DNA of 64,000 nt, from NCBI GenBank assembly GCA_016720545.1, contig JADKKK010000004.1:310001-374000 (forward strand), given 5' to 3'. The position numbers and the translations under genes are program-made. Each line of letters begins with the position of its first letter. The stretch's first letter is position 1. A model generated the notes under the pieces. The model worked only from the letters and a program-made list of their open reading frames with translations. It made no database searches and was not told where the DNA came from. The DNA comes from Myxococcales bacterium. GTDB taxonomy: Bacteria; Myxococcota_A; Polyangia; Polyangiales; Polyangiaceae. Shown piece by piece: positions 1 to 8,835 of this stretch.

Positions 1-589
1 GATCGTTGGGGAAGGTGGCCTTCGCGAAGACCACATATCGCCCACGCGAGTCCTCGAGCTTCTCGGCGCGCCCGATGCCGGGGCCGGTCGGGCGTCGCCC
101 GAGCAAGGAGTCGTCGTCGATGAGGCGCTCGAGCTCGAGCTCGACCTCGTCGGGGAGCTTGAAGCCGTCGTCGCCGAAGATCTTGATGCCGTTGTCGGCG
201 TAGGGGTTGTGGCTCGCGCTGATGACGATGCCCGCGTCTGCGCGCATGCTGCGCGTGAGCTGCGCGATGCAGGGCGTCGGCACGGGGCCGCAGAGGATCA
301 CGCGTCCTCCCATGCTGCAGATGCCGGCGGAGATGGCCTGCTCAATCATGTACCCGGAGAGGCGGGTGTCCTTGCCGATGAGGATGCGCGGCGCGTGCGG
401 CTTACCACGGCCGGCCACGAACGTGATCGCGCGTCCGAGCTGGAGCGCGAGCTCCGGGGTGATGAGGCCCTCGTTCGCGAGCCCGCGGATACCGTCGGTG
501 CCGAAGTAGCGACGCTCGCCCGGCTTCTCCGCCTTCTTGCGGGGCCGCGAGGAGGGCGAGGCTTCTTTCGATGTGTTCGTTCGTGCCAT
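1..589 (-). CDS. glmM: Phosphoglucosamine mutase, N-terminal part (cut by window edge)
   Basis: GlmM converts glucosamine-6-phosphate to glucosamine-1-phosphate in the cytoplasm, feeding UDP-GlcNAc for peptidoglycan and lipid A. About 196 residues are visible. After a charged leader of about 27 residues comes RRYFGTDGIRG, the family's N-terminal signature, and further on ISASHNPYADNGIKIFG, which contains the catalytic phosphoserine loop of alpha-D-phosphohexomutases. The FGTDGIRG and NGIKIFG wording fits GlmM better than phosphomannomutase or phosphoglucomutase. The ATG at 589 is preceded by GGAGGT six nucleotides upstream, a strong ribosome binding site. The 3' part lies beyond base 1. Confidence 0.93.
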   Translation of the reverse strand, partial: MARTNTSKEASPSSRPRKKAEKPGERRYFGTDGIRGLANEGLITPELALQLGRAITFVAGRGKPHAPRILIGKDTRLSGYMIEQAISAGICSMGGRVILCGPVPTPCIAQLTRSMRADAGIVISASHNPYADNGIKIFGDDGFKLPDEVELELERLIDDDSLLGRRPTGPGIGRAEKLEDSRGRYVVFAKATFPND

Positions 590-729
590 GTCACACCTCC
601 AAGCGCCGCGACACCGCGCGGACTTCATGCGGCCCGCCGGTGCGGGCAAAGTGCGAGCGGCGTCCAGCTTGGACGCCAGTCGCGGTTCGGTCGCGCGCAA
701 GGTCTCGAGCGCGCGCCAGTCGTGGCCAG

Positions 730-1215
730 TCAGTCGCGGAAGTTCGTGAACTGGAGCTCGAGCCCCACGTCGGTCTCGCGGAGCAGGGCCATCGCCTTCT
801 GGAGGTCGTCCTTGTTCTTCCCGGTGACGCGGAGCTGCGCGTCGAGGATGGCTGTCTGGACCTTGAGCTTGCTCTCCTTGACGGCCGCTACGAGCTTCTT
901 CGCGGGTTCGGTCTCGATGCCCTCCTTCACCTTCACGAGGATGCGCGCGCCGCCCTTGCCCGTGGACTCGGGCTTGCCGACATCGAAGTACTTCAGGCTC
1001 ACCTTGCGCTTGATGAGCTTCTCCTCGAGGACGACGACGGCCGCCTTCACGCGGTCTTCGCTCGAGGACTTCACCAGGAGCCCCTCGTTGGTCTTCTCCA
1101 CCGTGGCGTCCGTGCCTTTGAAGTCGAAGCGCTGAGACAGCTCCTTCTGGGCCTGGTTCAGGGCGTTGTCGACCTCGTGCCAGGCGACCTTCGAGACCAC
1201 ATCGAAACTCGGCAT
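730..1215 (-). CDS. yajQ: YajQ family nucleotide-binding protein
   Basis: A 161-residue protein, the usual length of the YajQ family. It begins MPSFDVVSKVAWHEVDNALN, the conserved opening, has RFDFKGTDA after the first helix, and ends LQFTNFRD, the family C-terminus. YajQ proteins are two ferredoxin-like folds; some family members bind cyclic di-GMP and act as effectors, others bind nucleotides or tRNA, so the ligand here is not certain. The start has GGAG seven nucleotides upstream. It lies 140 bp upstream of glmM on the same strand and 102 bp downstream of folC, so co-transcription is possible. Confidence 0.93.
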   Translation of the reverse strand: MPSFDVVSKVAWHEVDNALNQAQKELSQRFDFKGTDATVEKTNEGLLVKSSSEDRVKAAVVVLEEKLIKRKVSLKYFDVGKPESTGKGGARILVKVKEGIETEPAKKLVAAVKESKLKVQTAILDAQLRVTGKNKDDLQKAMALLRETDVGLELQFTNFRD

Positions 1216-1317
1216 CGTCTTCTCCTCCGACCGCGCCGAGCTTACGCGCTCAGGGGCCGGCCTCGCAGCGTGAAAATGCCCGTCGTGGCCGAACGATGGA
1301 GACCCCGTGCGGAGACG

Positions 1318-2595
1318 CTACATCCCGACCGGCGGATCCATCGCCTCGCCCAGGAGGAGCGCGCGGGCCTCGCCCACGAGGGACACCGAGCCACACACGA
1401 GCACGACGCCGCGGAGCCCCACGGCCGCGCGCGCCGCGCAAAGCGCGTCCGCCGGTGTGCCCATCGCTTGCCCACCGGCCAGCGCCGCGAGCGCGGCGGG
1501 GGGCGCGGCGGCGCGGCTCCGAGGCTCCGCGTAGAAGCGCCGCGGCGTGAGCGGCGCGAGGATCGCGAGTGTGGCGGCGAAGTCCTTGTCGGCGAGGGCG
1601 CCGAAGACCAACGCCAGGGGCCGCTCGCGGAGCGTGGCTCCAGGGGGCCACCCTCGAGGCGCGACCGAAGGCTCACTCCCGTTGCCCGCGAGGTCTCGCG
1701 CGATGGACGCTGTCAGCGCCTGCGCGCCGTCGGGGTTGTGCGCGGCGTCGAAGAGCCAGGGCCCGTCGGGGGTCTCGAGCCACTCGAAGCGGCCCGGCCA
1801 GCGCGCGCGGTCGAAGCCGAGCTGCACCGAGCCCGCGTCGAGCCCGAGCGCGCGACACACGCGCCGCGCGAGCCGCTCGTTGCGCGCCGGGTAGGTCTCG
1901 TCGGGCGCATCGCGCGCGCCCGCCGGCTCATCGTCGGCCGGCTCGTCCTCCGTCCAGACGGGGAGGGCGCCGCGCGCGAGCGCGACCTCCGCGATGGCGG
2001 CGCGGACCTCGGGCGGGACGGGGCCGACGACGAGCGGTACGCCGGCCTTCGCGATGCCCGCCTTCTCGCGGGCGATGGAGGGGAGATCGGCGCCGAGGCG
2101 GTCCGTGTGATCGAGCGCGATGCGGGTGATCGCGGTGAGCCGCAGGCTCGGCGGGCCCACGACGTTGGTCGCGTCGTGCCGGCCACCGAGGCCCACCTCG
2201 AGCACCGCGAGCTCGACGCCCGCCCGCCGGAAGGCGAGGAACGAGGCCAGCGTCGCGACCTCGAAGAACGTGAGATCCGGGCCGAAGCGCAGCGCCGCCG
2301 TCAACGCCTCCGCGAGGGCGTCGTCATCGATGACCTCGCCCGAGATCCTCACGCGCTCGGCGAACCGTGCGAGGTGGGGCGAGGTGTAGAGCCCCGTGCG
2401 CAGGCCGCTCGCGCGGGCGGCCGCCTCGGTCAGCGCCGAGACCGAGCCCTTGCCGTTGGTGCCTGCAATATGCACGGAAGCGAACGCGCGCTCGGGGTTG
2501 CCGGCGCGCGCGCACGCCGCGGCCATGGCGTCGGTGCCCAGCCGCACGCCGAAGGGGACGCGCGTGTAGAGTTCGCGGAGGGCGGCAGAGAGCAC
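1318..2595 (-). CDS. folC: Bifunctional folylpolyglutamate synthase / dihydrofolate synthase
   Basis: A 425-residue Mur-ligase-superfamily enzyme that adds glutamate to folates (and, in the bifunctional type, to dihydropteroate). The ATP loop is IAGTNGKGSVSALT at residues 43-56, followed by SPHLARFAERVRISG, the FolC folate-binding signature, then EVGLGGRHDATN, LDHTDRLG and the C-terminal-domain motif DAAHNPDGAQAL. Length matches FolC. It starts with GTG at 2595, which shares one base with the TAG stop of accD (TAGTG), so translation is probably coupled to accD; accD-folC is a recurrent bacterial pair. Whether the enzyme has both activities cannot be told from sequence alone. Confidence 0.94.
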   Translation of the reverse strand: MLSAALRELYTRVPFGVRLGTDAMAAACARAGNPERAFASVHIAGTNGKGSVSALTEAAARASGLRTGLYTSPHLARFAERVRISGEVIDDDALAEALTAALRFGPDLTFFEVATLASFLAFRRAGVELAVLEVGLGGRHDATNVVGPPSLRLTAITRIALDHTDRLGADLPSIAREKAGIAKAGVPLVVGPVPPEVRAAIAEVALARGALPVWTEDEPADDEPAGARDAPDETYPARNERLARRVCRALGLDAGSVQLGFDRARWPGRFEWLETPDGPWLFDAAHNPDGAQALTASIARDLAGNGSEPSVAPRGWPPGATLRERPLALVFGALADKDFAATLAILAPLTPRRFYAEPRSRAAAPPAALAALAGGQAMGTPADALCAARAAVGLRGVVLVCGSVSLVGEARALLLGEAMDPPVGM

Positions 2596-3491
2596 TAGCG
2601 CGCGCGGCCGTCCAGGCGTCGCCGGCTCTTCGCGGGCGCGGGCGCGAGCCGCGGGGGGCCGAGGTGCTCCAGGATCGAGGAGATCTCCGCGCGCATGTCG
2701 AGGCGCGAGGTGATGCGGTCGACCATCCCGTGAGCGAGCAGGAACTCCGCGGTCTGGAAGCCCTCGGGGAGCTTCTGGCGGATCGTGTTCTCGATCACGC
2801 GCGGCCCGGCGAACCCGATGAGCGCGCCCGGCTCGGCGATGTTCACGTCGCCGAGGAACGCGAAGCTCGCGGCGACGCCGCCGGTGGTGGGGTGGAGGAG
2901 CACGGACACGAACGGGAGGTTCTTGTCGCGCAGCCGCTCGCGCGCGGCGACGGTCTTCGCCATCTGCATGAGGCTGAGGATGCCCTCCTGCATGCGCGCG
3001 CCGCCGGAAGCCTGGAGCAGCACGACCGGGAGCCCTTCGTCAGTCGCTCGCTCGAACAGGCGCGCGATCTTCTCGCCCACGACCGAGCCCATGCTCCCGC
3101 CCATGAACGCGAACACGAACGCGCCGTACGCGATCGGGCGGCCGCGCAGGTAGCCGTGCCCGGTCTCGATGGCCTCGCGCGCGTGGGTGGACTTCTGCGT
3201 GGACGCCACCCGCTCGGGGTACGCCCTGCCGTCGGAGAAGCTCAGGGGGTCGCCTGGCGCGAGGGCGTGATCCCACCCCTCGAGCTTGCCGCCGTCGAGG
3301 AGGAGGTCGCGGAAGCCCCGCACGCTGAGCTTGTGGTGCTTCTGGCAGAGGGGGCAGACCTCGGAGTTTTCGGTGAAGCGCTCGACGGCGAGGGTCTCGC
3401 CGCAGCCGTCGCACTTGCGAAAGACACCCTTGCCGAAGCTATGCTTCTCGCTCGCGTCGAGGCCTGCGGTGGGCTTCTTTGGCCAGGTCAT
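2595..3491 (-). CDS. accD: Acetyl-CoA carboxylase carboxyltransferase subunit beta
   Basis: The zinc-finger subunit of the carboxyltransferase that makes malonyl-CoA for fatty acid synthesis, acting with AccA in the cytoplasm. The four zinc ligands are C27, C30, C46 and C49 (CDGC and CPLC). The crotonase-like core is clear: ARMQEGILSLMQMAKT, SVLLHPTTGGVAASFAFLGD, IGFAGPRVIENTIRQ and LPEGFQTAEFLLAHGMVD. I chose ATG 3491 rather than an in-frame GTG at 3509 because GGGGAG sits just upstream of the ATG and the product then starts like other AccDs. 298 residues. The stop overlaps the folC start by one base. Confidence 0.95.
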   Translation of the reverse strand: MTWPKKPTAGLDASEKHSFGKGVFRKCDGCGETLAVERFTENSEVCPLCQKHHKLSVRGFRDLLLDGGKLEGWDHALAPGDPLSFSDGRAYPERVASTQKSTHAREAIETGHGYLRGRPIAYGAFVFAFMGGSMGSVVGEKIARLFERATDEGLPVVLLQASGGARMQEGILSLMQMAKTVAARERLRDKNLPFVSVLLHPTTGGVAASFAFLGDVNIAEPGALIGFAGPRVIENTIRQKLPEGFQTAEFLLAHGMVDRITSRLDMRAEISSILEHLGPPRLAPAPAKSRRRLDGRAR

Positions 3492-3559
3492 CGAGCTCCC
3501 CACTAGCACGCGAGGCGAGGGGCTTGCACGCGTTGCACGCGCCAGGCGACCGACTCGCG

Positions 3560-4102
3560 TTACCGCCGCGTCAACGCCGCGTCACCGCTAAGTGCGAGCG
3601 CCGCGAGGGCCTTCAGCGCCGCCCCCTCGACGCGGACGGGCAGCCACTCGCGCTGCACGACCGCGCCCCGCCGCTCGTAGAACTCGATGGCCCCCACGTT
3701 CCAGTCGAGCACGTGCCAGTCGAAGCGGGCGCACCCGGTGTCCAGCGCCTCGCGAGCGAGCGCCGCCATGAGCGCGGTCGCGACCCCCGCCTTGCGGTAG
3801 CGCGCGCGCACGAGGATGTCCTCGAGGTGCAGCGTGGGTCTGCCGGTCCACGTGGAGTACTTGCGGAAGTAGAACGCGAACCCGGCGATGCACCCCTCGA
3901 GCTCGACGATCAGGACGTGGAAGAGCGGGTGCTCACCGAAGCCGTCGCGGAGGTAGTCGTCGCGGGTAGCGGTGACCGCCTCGGGAGCGCGCTCGAACTC
4001 GGCGAGCTCGTGGACGAGCGCGAGGATCTCGTCCACGTCGGCCGGGGTCGCCCGGCGCAGCGTGAGAGTGGGAGGCGGCGCCACCGTGGGCGGGGGAGCC
4101 AC
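3560..4102 (-). CDS. GNAT acetyltransferase, diamine N-acetyltransferase (SSAT)-like
   Basis: A 180-residue GNAT-fold acetyltransferase. After a proline-rich start, residues from about 14 run LRRATPADVDEILALVHELA, then FAFYFRKYSTWTGRPTLHLED, the acetyl-CoA-binding motif VRARYRKAGVATALM and FYERRGAVVQREW near the end. The FYF..YSTW.G...L.LED stretch and the WNVGAIEFYERRGA end are the features of the spermidine/spermine N1-acetyltransferase group, so a polyamine or related small amine is a likely substrate, but this is inference. It starts with GTG, 4 bp downstream of the VWA lipoprotein stop on the same strand, which suggests co-transcription without a clear functional link. Confidence 0.82.
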   Translation of the reverse strand: MAPPPTVAPPPTLTLRRATPADVDEILALVHELAEFERAPEAVTATRDDYLRDGFGEHPLFHVLIVELEGCIAGFAFYFRKYSTWTGRPTLHLEDILVRARYRKAGVATALMAALAREALDTGCARFDWHVLDWNVGAIEFYERRGAVVQREWLPVRVEGAALKALAALALSGDAALTRR

Positions 4103-4106
4103 GACG

Positions 4107-5009
<903 letters not shown>

Positions 5010-5015
5010 TCCGTA

Positions 5016-5021
5016 GGGGTA
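5016..5021 (-). promoter_or_regulatory. Possible -10 hexamer of a leaderless gene (VWA lipoprotein)
   Basis: TACCCC on the minus strand ends exactly 6 nt before the ATG at 5009. It is the weakest member (C at the last position) of the TANNNT-N6-start series seen at other SD-less genes in this window. Confidence 0.3.
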
Positions 5022-5196
5022 GCACTCGGAGCGCGAGTTGCTGCCAAAAAATGCGGGTGCTTCGGCGCGATCCTGAGGCATTTTCGATCCGGTCTTTCTG
5101 CGATCCACGGGAACGCTCTGCGCGCTCCGGGCCGAGTCTTACGCTCCGGTCTGCGAGTCCTTCCCTTCGGGGAACTCGCCGTCCGGCGCGGGACCC

Positions 5197-5862
5197 TCAG
5201 GCGACGGTCATCGTGGCCAGATCGGAGGGCACGAGCAGCGTCGGTTCGGTGCGGGACTGGACCTCCTTCGCCGACACCCCCGGGGCGACCTCGCGGAGCA
5301 CGAGCCCCTCCGGCGTGACGTCGATCGTGGCGAGCTCGGTGATGATGCGGTTCACGACGCGCCGGCCGGTGAGGGGGAGGTCGCATTCCCGCAGGATCTT
5401 GGGCGAGCCGTCCTTCGCTGCGTGCTCCATGATGACGACGACGCGACGCGCCGCCGCGACGAGATCCATCGCGCCGCCCATGCCCTTCACCATCTTGCCG
5501 GGGATCATCCAGTTGGCGAGATCGCCCTTCTCGGAGACCTGCATCGCGCCGAGGATGGCGAGGTCGATGTGCCCCCCTCGGATCATCTCGAAGCTCTCGG
5601 CGCTCGAGAAGATGGCCGAGCCCTTCTGCATGGTGACGGTCTCCTTGCCGGCGTTGATGAGATCGGCGTCGACCTCCGCCTCGCGCGGGTAGGGCCCGAT
5701 CCCGAGGAGACCGTTCTCGCTCTGGAGGATCACCTCGACGCCGGCGGGGATGTAGTTGGCTACGAGCGTGGGCATCCCGATGCCCAGGTTCACGTAGTAC
5801 CCGTCGCGCAGCTCCTGCGCAGCCCGCTGCGCCACCTGGACGCGTGAGAGTCCTGAAGTCAT
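5197..5862 (-). CDS. scoB: 3-oxoacid CoA-transferase subunit B
   Basis: Subunit B of succinyl-CoA:3-ketoacid (or acetate:acetoacetate) CoA-transferase, which moves CoA between an acyl-CoA and a 3-oxoacid such as acetoacetate in ketone-body or PHB-derived carbon use. 221 residues, the family's usual size. LGIGMPTLVANYIP is the conserved N-terminal part, and LQSENGLLGIGPYP contains the catalytic glutamate (SENG). VKGMGGAMDLVA is also typical. The ATG at 5862 overlaps the scoA stop (ATGA), so the two subunits are translationally coupled. Whether succinyl-CoA or acetyl-CoA is the donor cannot be read from sequence. Confidence 0.94.
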   Translation of the reverse strand: MTSGLSRVQVAQRAAQELRDGYYVNLGIGMPTLVANYIPAGVEVILQSENGLLGIGPYPREAEVDADLINAGKETVTMQKGSAIFSSAESFEMIRGGHIDLAILGAMQVSEKGDLANWMIPGKMVKGMGGAMDLVAAARRVVVIMEHAAKDGSPKILRECDLPLTGRRVVNRIITELATIDVTPEGLVLREVAPGVSAKEVQSRTEPTLLVPSDLATMTVA

Positions 5863-6605
5863 GCCGTCACCGTCCTTCGCTCGATCCGCTTCTCGTAGCC
5901 TTCCCCTTGGTAGATCCGCTGGACGTAGATTCCAGGGGTGTGCACGTGGTTGGGGTCGAGGTCGCCCACCTCGACGATCTGCTCGACCTCGGCGATGGTG
6001 ATGCGCGCCGCCATCGCCATCATCGGGTTGAAGTTCATCGCCGTGTGCCTGAACACCAGGTTGCCGTAGCGGTCGCCCTTCCACGCCTTCACGATGGCGA
6101 CGTCGCCGCGGATCGCGGGCTCGAGCACGTGCAGCTTCCCGTCGAGCTCGCGGGTCTCCTTCTTCGGGCTGTACTTGATGACCTTGCCGGCGCCGTCGTA
6201 CTTGAGCGGGAGGCCGCCGTCGCTGACGGCGGTGCCGGCGCCGGTGGGCGTGAAGAACGCTGGGATCCCCGCGCCGCCCGCGCGAATGCGCTCGGCGAGC
6301 GTGCCCTGCGGCACGAGCTCGACCTCCAGCTCGCCCGACAGGTACTGGCGCTCGAACTCCTTGTTCTCGCCGACGTAGCTCGAGACCATCTTCACGATTT
6401 GCTTGTTGCGGAGGAGGATCCCGAGCCCGAAGTCGTCCACTCCGCAGTTGTTCGACACGACGGTCAGGCCCGTGGGGCCGAGCTCGCGGAGCGCGCGGAT
6501 CGAGCTCTCGGGGATTCCGCAGAGGCCGAAGCCGCCTGCGAGCAAGGTGGCCCCGCTCTGCACGATCTTGCAGGCCTCGAGGGCCGAGTTCATCACCTTG
6601 TCCAA
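5859..6605 (-). CDS. scoA: 3-oxoacid CoA-transferase subunit A
   Basis: Partner subunit of ScoB. 248 residues. The glycine-rich LLAGGFGLCGIPESSIRAL is the CoA-transferase signature 1; NNCGVDDFGLGILL, ELVPQGTLAERIRAGGAGIP and AFFTPTGAGT follow in the order expected for SCOT subunit A. The start is TTG at 6605: it gives MDKVMNSALEAC, matching how the family begins, and AAGGAG lies eight nucleotides upstream. Internal ATG 6593 would also be possible but has no such site. The gene overlaps scoB by four bases and is divergent from the endopeptidase at 6765, with 159 bp between them. Confidence 0.93.
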   Translation of the reverse strand: MDKVMNSALEACKIVQSGATLLAGGFGLCGIPESSIRALRELGPTGLTVVSNNCGVDDFGLGILLRNKQIVKMVSSYVGENKEFERQYLSGELEVELVPQGTLAERIRAGGAGIPAFFTPTGAGTAVSDGGLPLKYDGAGKVIKYSPKKETRELDGKLHVLEPAIRGDVAIVKAWKGDRYGNLVFRHTAMNFNPMMAMAARITIAEVEQIVEVGDLDPNHVHTPGIYVQRIYQGEGYEKRIERRTVTA

Positions 6606-6764
6606 CGCTGACTCCTTCGTGTTGCGGCGAGGGTCGACTCCTCGACTCGACGCGGGAGGGTATTTCCATCCACGCCGTGCGTCCACCCCGATCCGCACGC
6701 GGCCGCGCGCGTGGACGCAGCGATCTTGGCCCACCGGGCCGGCCCGTGATGCGGTGGTGGCGCC

Positions 6765-7988
6765 TTGAACACTCCCGCCGCTCCCGCCCCCACCGCCCCG
6801 ATCAACCCCGCGATCGCGAGGGCCACCCCTGCCGCCGAGTTGGCCACGATCCCGCGGCCCCCGCGGCTCCGCCGCGGCCTCGCGCTCGGCGCGGCGGTTG
6901 GGGCGCTCGTGATTCCGCTGCTCCTCGCGGCGCCCGCCGCGGGGAAAGGGCCGAGCCCGCATGTGCCTGCGACGAAGGCGAGCCCGGCGGCGCCTGCGCA
7001 TGGCAAGGGCGCAGCGAGAGTCGGGAAGGTCGCGAAGGTGCGAGAGCCCGAAGGCCGAAGCGTGGGGTCGCCGACGCAGGGGCACCTCGTGGGCGGCGTC
7101 CGCCTCAACGAGAGCGTCGCGCTGCGCATCTCGCCCGCGTACGCCGGAAACGACGTGCGCTACGGCACCCGCGCCCTGGTGCACCTGGTCGATCGCGCGT
7201 CGAAGCGCGTGAAGCAGCGGTTCCCGGACGCCGTGCTCACGGTCGGTCACCTGTCGAAGCACGGCGGGGGCGAGATCGACCACCACGCGTCGCACGAGAG
7301 CGGGCGGGACGCCGACCTCGCGTTTTACGTGAAGTCGACGGCAGGCAAGCCCCTCTACGCGCCGGCGTTCGTCGCCTTCGCGGGGGACGGGAAGGCGCGG
7401 GCGTGGCCGGGCGCGCACTTCGACGACGCGCGCAACTGGGCCCTCGTGGAGGCGCTCGTCCACGACCCGGAGGCCCGCGTGACCCACATCTTCGTGGCCC
7501 AGCCGCTGCACGATCGCCTGATGGCCTATTCGCAGAGCGCCGGCGTTTCCCACGCGACGCGGATCCGGGTCGCCGAGGTGCTCGCGCAGCCGCACGGCGC
7601 CCTGCCGCACGACGACCACTTCCATGTGCGCATCGCGTGTCCCCACGGGAATCGGGAGTGCATCGAGAACCCCGAGCACCCCACGGCGGCGCGGAACAAG
7701 CACCCCGGCCGGAGGGCCGACAGCTCGCACGCGAAGCCCGCCCGAGGGCGCGCCCCCGCTCGGCAGGGTCACGTCGCCAAGGCTCCGCCGCCGCGCGAGC
7801 CCGCCGCGGCGGCCCGCAAGCCACCGGCGCCGTCCACGCGGGCTGACGAAGACGCGCGGGACTCCGAGCCGCAGCCGGCGCCCACCGCGGGCTCCGAGGC
7901 GTCGGTCCCCAAGCTCGGGCCGGTCGTGCCGGGGCTCGACTCCGTGGTGATCCCCGCGCCGATCGACGACGTGGACGGAAAGCCCTAG
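6765..7988 (+). CDS. mepA: Penicillin-insensitive murein endopeptidase (MepA/M74-like)
   Basis: A periplasmic LAS-type zinc peptidase expected to cut D,D or mDAP cross-links in peptidoglycan. About 407 residues, much longer than E. coli MepA (about 270). Residues 36-60 form a hydrophobic export segment after an RRG pair. The catalytic part has HHASHESGRDADLAFY and LPHDDHFHVRIACP, containing the zinc ligands of the family. The extra length is a Pro/Ala/Lys-rich C-terminal tail of about 120 residues, perhaps binding the wall or spanning the periplasm. The first start is TTG at 6765 with no visible Shine-Dalgarno; a TTG about 25 codons further on would also keep the export segment, so the N-terminus is uncertain. 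Confidence 0.87.
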   Translation: MNTPAAPAPTAPINPAIARATPAAELATIPRPPRLRRGLALGAAVGALVIPLLLAAPAAGKGPSPHVPATKASPAAPAHGKGAARVGKVAKVREPEGRSVGSPTQGHLVGGVRLNESVALRISPAYAGNDVRYGTRALVHLVDRASKRVKQRFPDAVLTVGHLSKHGGGEIDHHASHESGRDADLAFYVKSTAGKPLYAPAFVAFAGDGKARAWPGAHFDDARNWALVEALVHDPEARVTHIFVAQPLHDRLMAYSQSAGVSHATRIRVAEVLAQPHGALPHDDHFHVRIACPHGNRECIENPEHPTAARNKHPGRRADSSHAKPARGRAPARQGHVAKAPPPREPAAAARKPPAPSTRADEDARDSEPQPAPTAGSEASVPKLGPVVPGLDSVVIPAPIDDVDGKP

Positions 7989-8028
7989 GACGCCGTAAAT
8001 ATCCGATTGTGTTGGGTTGTTAGTGGCG

Positions 8029-8042
8029 TCACCCGCGGGTGA
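8029..8042. terminator. Palindrome between convergent genes
   Basis: A perfect 14-bp palindrome (TCACCCGCGGGTGA) 41 bp after the mepA stop and 51 bp beyond the end of the converging lipoprotein gene. It could act as a weak bidirectional terminator or as a dimeric protein site. No T-run follows on either side, so an intrinsic terminator of the usual form is not supported. Confidence 0.35.
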
Positions 8043-8092
8043 TACCGGCGAGCACCGGTTCCTCTTCGGCTACGAGGATCCGTCGCGCGCGC

Positions 8093-8752
8093 TCAGCGGC
8101 ACCGCCACGCGAGGCGGATTGGCCGCGGGACGCCCGCATCCGCGGGCGGCGGGCTGGCGTCGACGGTCGGCGCCGCGTCGGGGAGGGGGCTGGCGTCGGC
8201 CACGGGGCCCGCGTCGGAGCCCCCGTCGTCGCTGGCGTCGACCGGCGGGCTGGCGTCGACCGGCGGGCTGGCGTCGACGGGTGGGCTGGCGTCGACGGGT
8301 GGGCTGGCGTCGACGGGTGGGCTGGCGTCGAGGGTGTCGTCGACGCGAACGCAGTCGCAGACCGCCTCGAGACCGCAGACCTCCTCGACGCGGATGTCCC
8401 GCTTGACGAAGTTGGCGACGCAGCCTTCGCCGAACGCCTTGTCGGCCGGGAGGCGCTGGAGAAAGCCGTCGGGCGAGTCGGGGAAGCCCACGCACCCTGG
8501 CGTGCCGGACGGGAGCGGGTTGCAGAAGAGGATCGGCTCGGGCTTGCAGTCGAACTGTGGCTTCGCGTCGGGGGCGTCGTTCACCTTCGCCGTGCTGCAG
8601 CCCGCGCCGGACGCGAGGGCGACCGCGCAGGCCAGCGCGGCGCCGAGCGCGGCGCCGAGGTGCCGCCGCGCCGAGCGCGGAGCGGTCGCAGAGGGGCAAG
8701 CGTCGTGGGCCGCGCGGGGGGCCGGGTCGGTGTCGCGTCGCAAAGGAGCCAT
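8093..8752 (-). CDS. Lipoprotein with tandem PPVDAS repeats
   Basis: A 219-residue predicted lipoprotein of unknown function. A long basic N-region precedes a hydrophobic stretch ending in the lipobox SGAGC (Cys about residue 52). The mature N-terminal half has cysteine pairs (CKPEP, FCNPLP, GCVGF, GCVANF, VCGLEAVCDCV). The C-terminal third is low complexity with five exact ASPPVD-type repeats followed by looser DAS/DAAP copies. The ATG at 8752 follows TAAGAT by exactly 6 nt, with no convincing Shine-Dalgarno. It is divergent from the ATPase/TPR gene at 8836 (83 bp between starts). No homologue is recognised; repetitive Asp/Pro tails are common in this kind of genome. Confidence 0.75.
   Translation of the reverse strand: MAPLRRDTDPAPRAAHDACPSATAPRSARRHLGAALGAALACAVALASGAGCSTAKVNDAPDAKPQFDCKPEPILFCNPLPSGTPGCVGFPDSPDGFLQRLPADKAFGEGCVANFVKRDIRVEEVCGLEAVCDCVRVDDTLDASPPVDASPPVDASPPVDASPPVDASPPVDASDDGGSDAGPVADASPLPDAAPTVDASPPPADAGVPRPIRLAWRCR
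8234..8323. repeat. Five tandem 18-bp units
   Basis: Unit ggcgtcgacSggYgggct repeated five times without gaps (two copies of one variant, then three of another). On the minus strand each unit codes six residues of the PPVDAS repeat. The two-then-three arrangement of variants suggests stepwise duplication. Confidence 0.95.
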
Positions 8753-8758
8753 GGCGGA

Positions 8759-8764
8759 ATCTTA
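8759..8764 (-). promoter_or_regulatory. Putative -10 (TAAGAT), leaderless spacing
   Basis: TAAGAT on the minus strand ends exactly 6 nt before the ATG at 8752, so transcription would begin at or next to the start codon. It is one of the best -10 matches in the window. No -35 is evident. Confidence 0.5.
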
Positions 8765-8820
8765 CCCCAGATCAGCGCTCCTGCGGGCATCGGACCGCAG
8801 CCAGCGCGAGCCAGGTGGGC

Positions 8821-8826
8821 TATGCT
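8821..8826 (+). promoter_or_regulatory. Putative -10 (TATGCT) before the ATPase/TPR gene
   Basis: TATGCT ends 9 nt before the ATG at 8836, giving at most a two- or three-base leader. The gene has no Shine-Dalgarno in this gap. Confidence 0.45.
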
Positions 8827-8835
8827 CGTCGGTCG

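Noticed and set aside
7000..7846. Long open frames on the opposite strand or other phases of real genes, here and throughout (for example 12537-13646 plus, 24771-28916 plus, 15456-16571 plus).
   Set aside because: They are antisense or out-of-phase shadows produced by very high GC; their products are Arg/Ala/Pro/Gly-rich without motifs and the overlapping frames have clear protein families.
8219..8335. Repeated units looked like a possible CRISPR array.
   Set aside because: Units are 18 bp, directly adjacent with no spacers, and code a regular peptide repeat in a lipoprotein.
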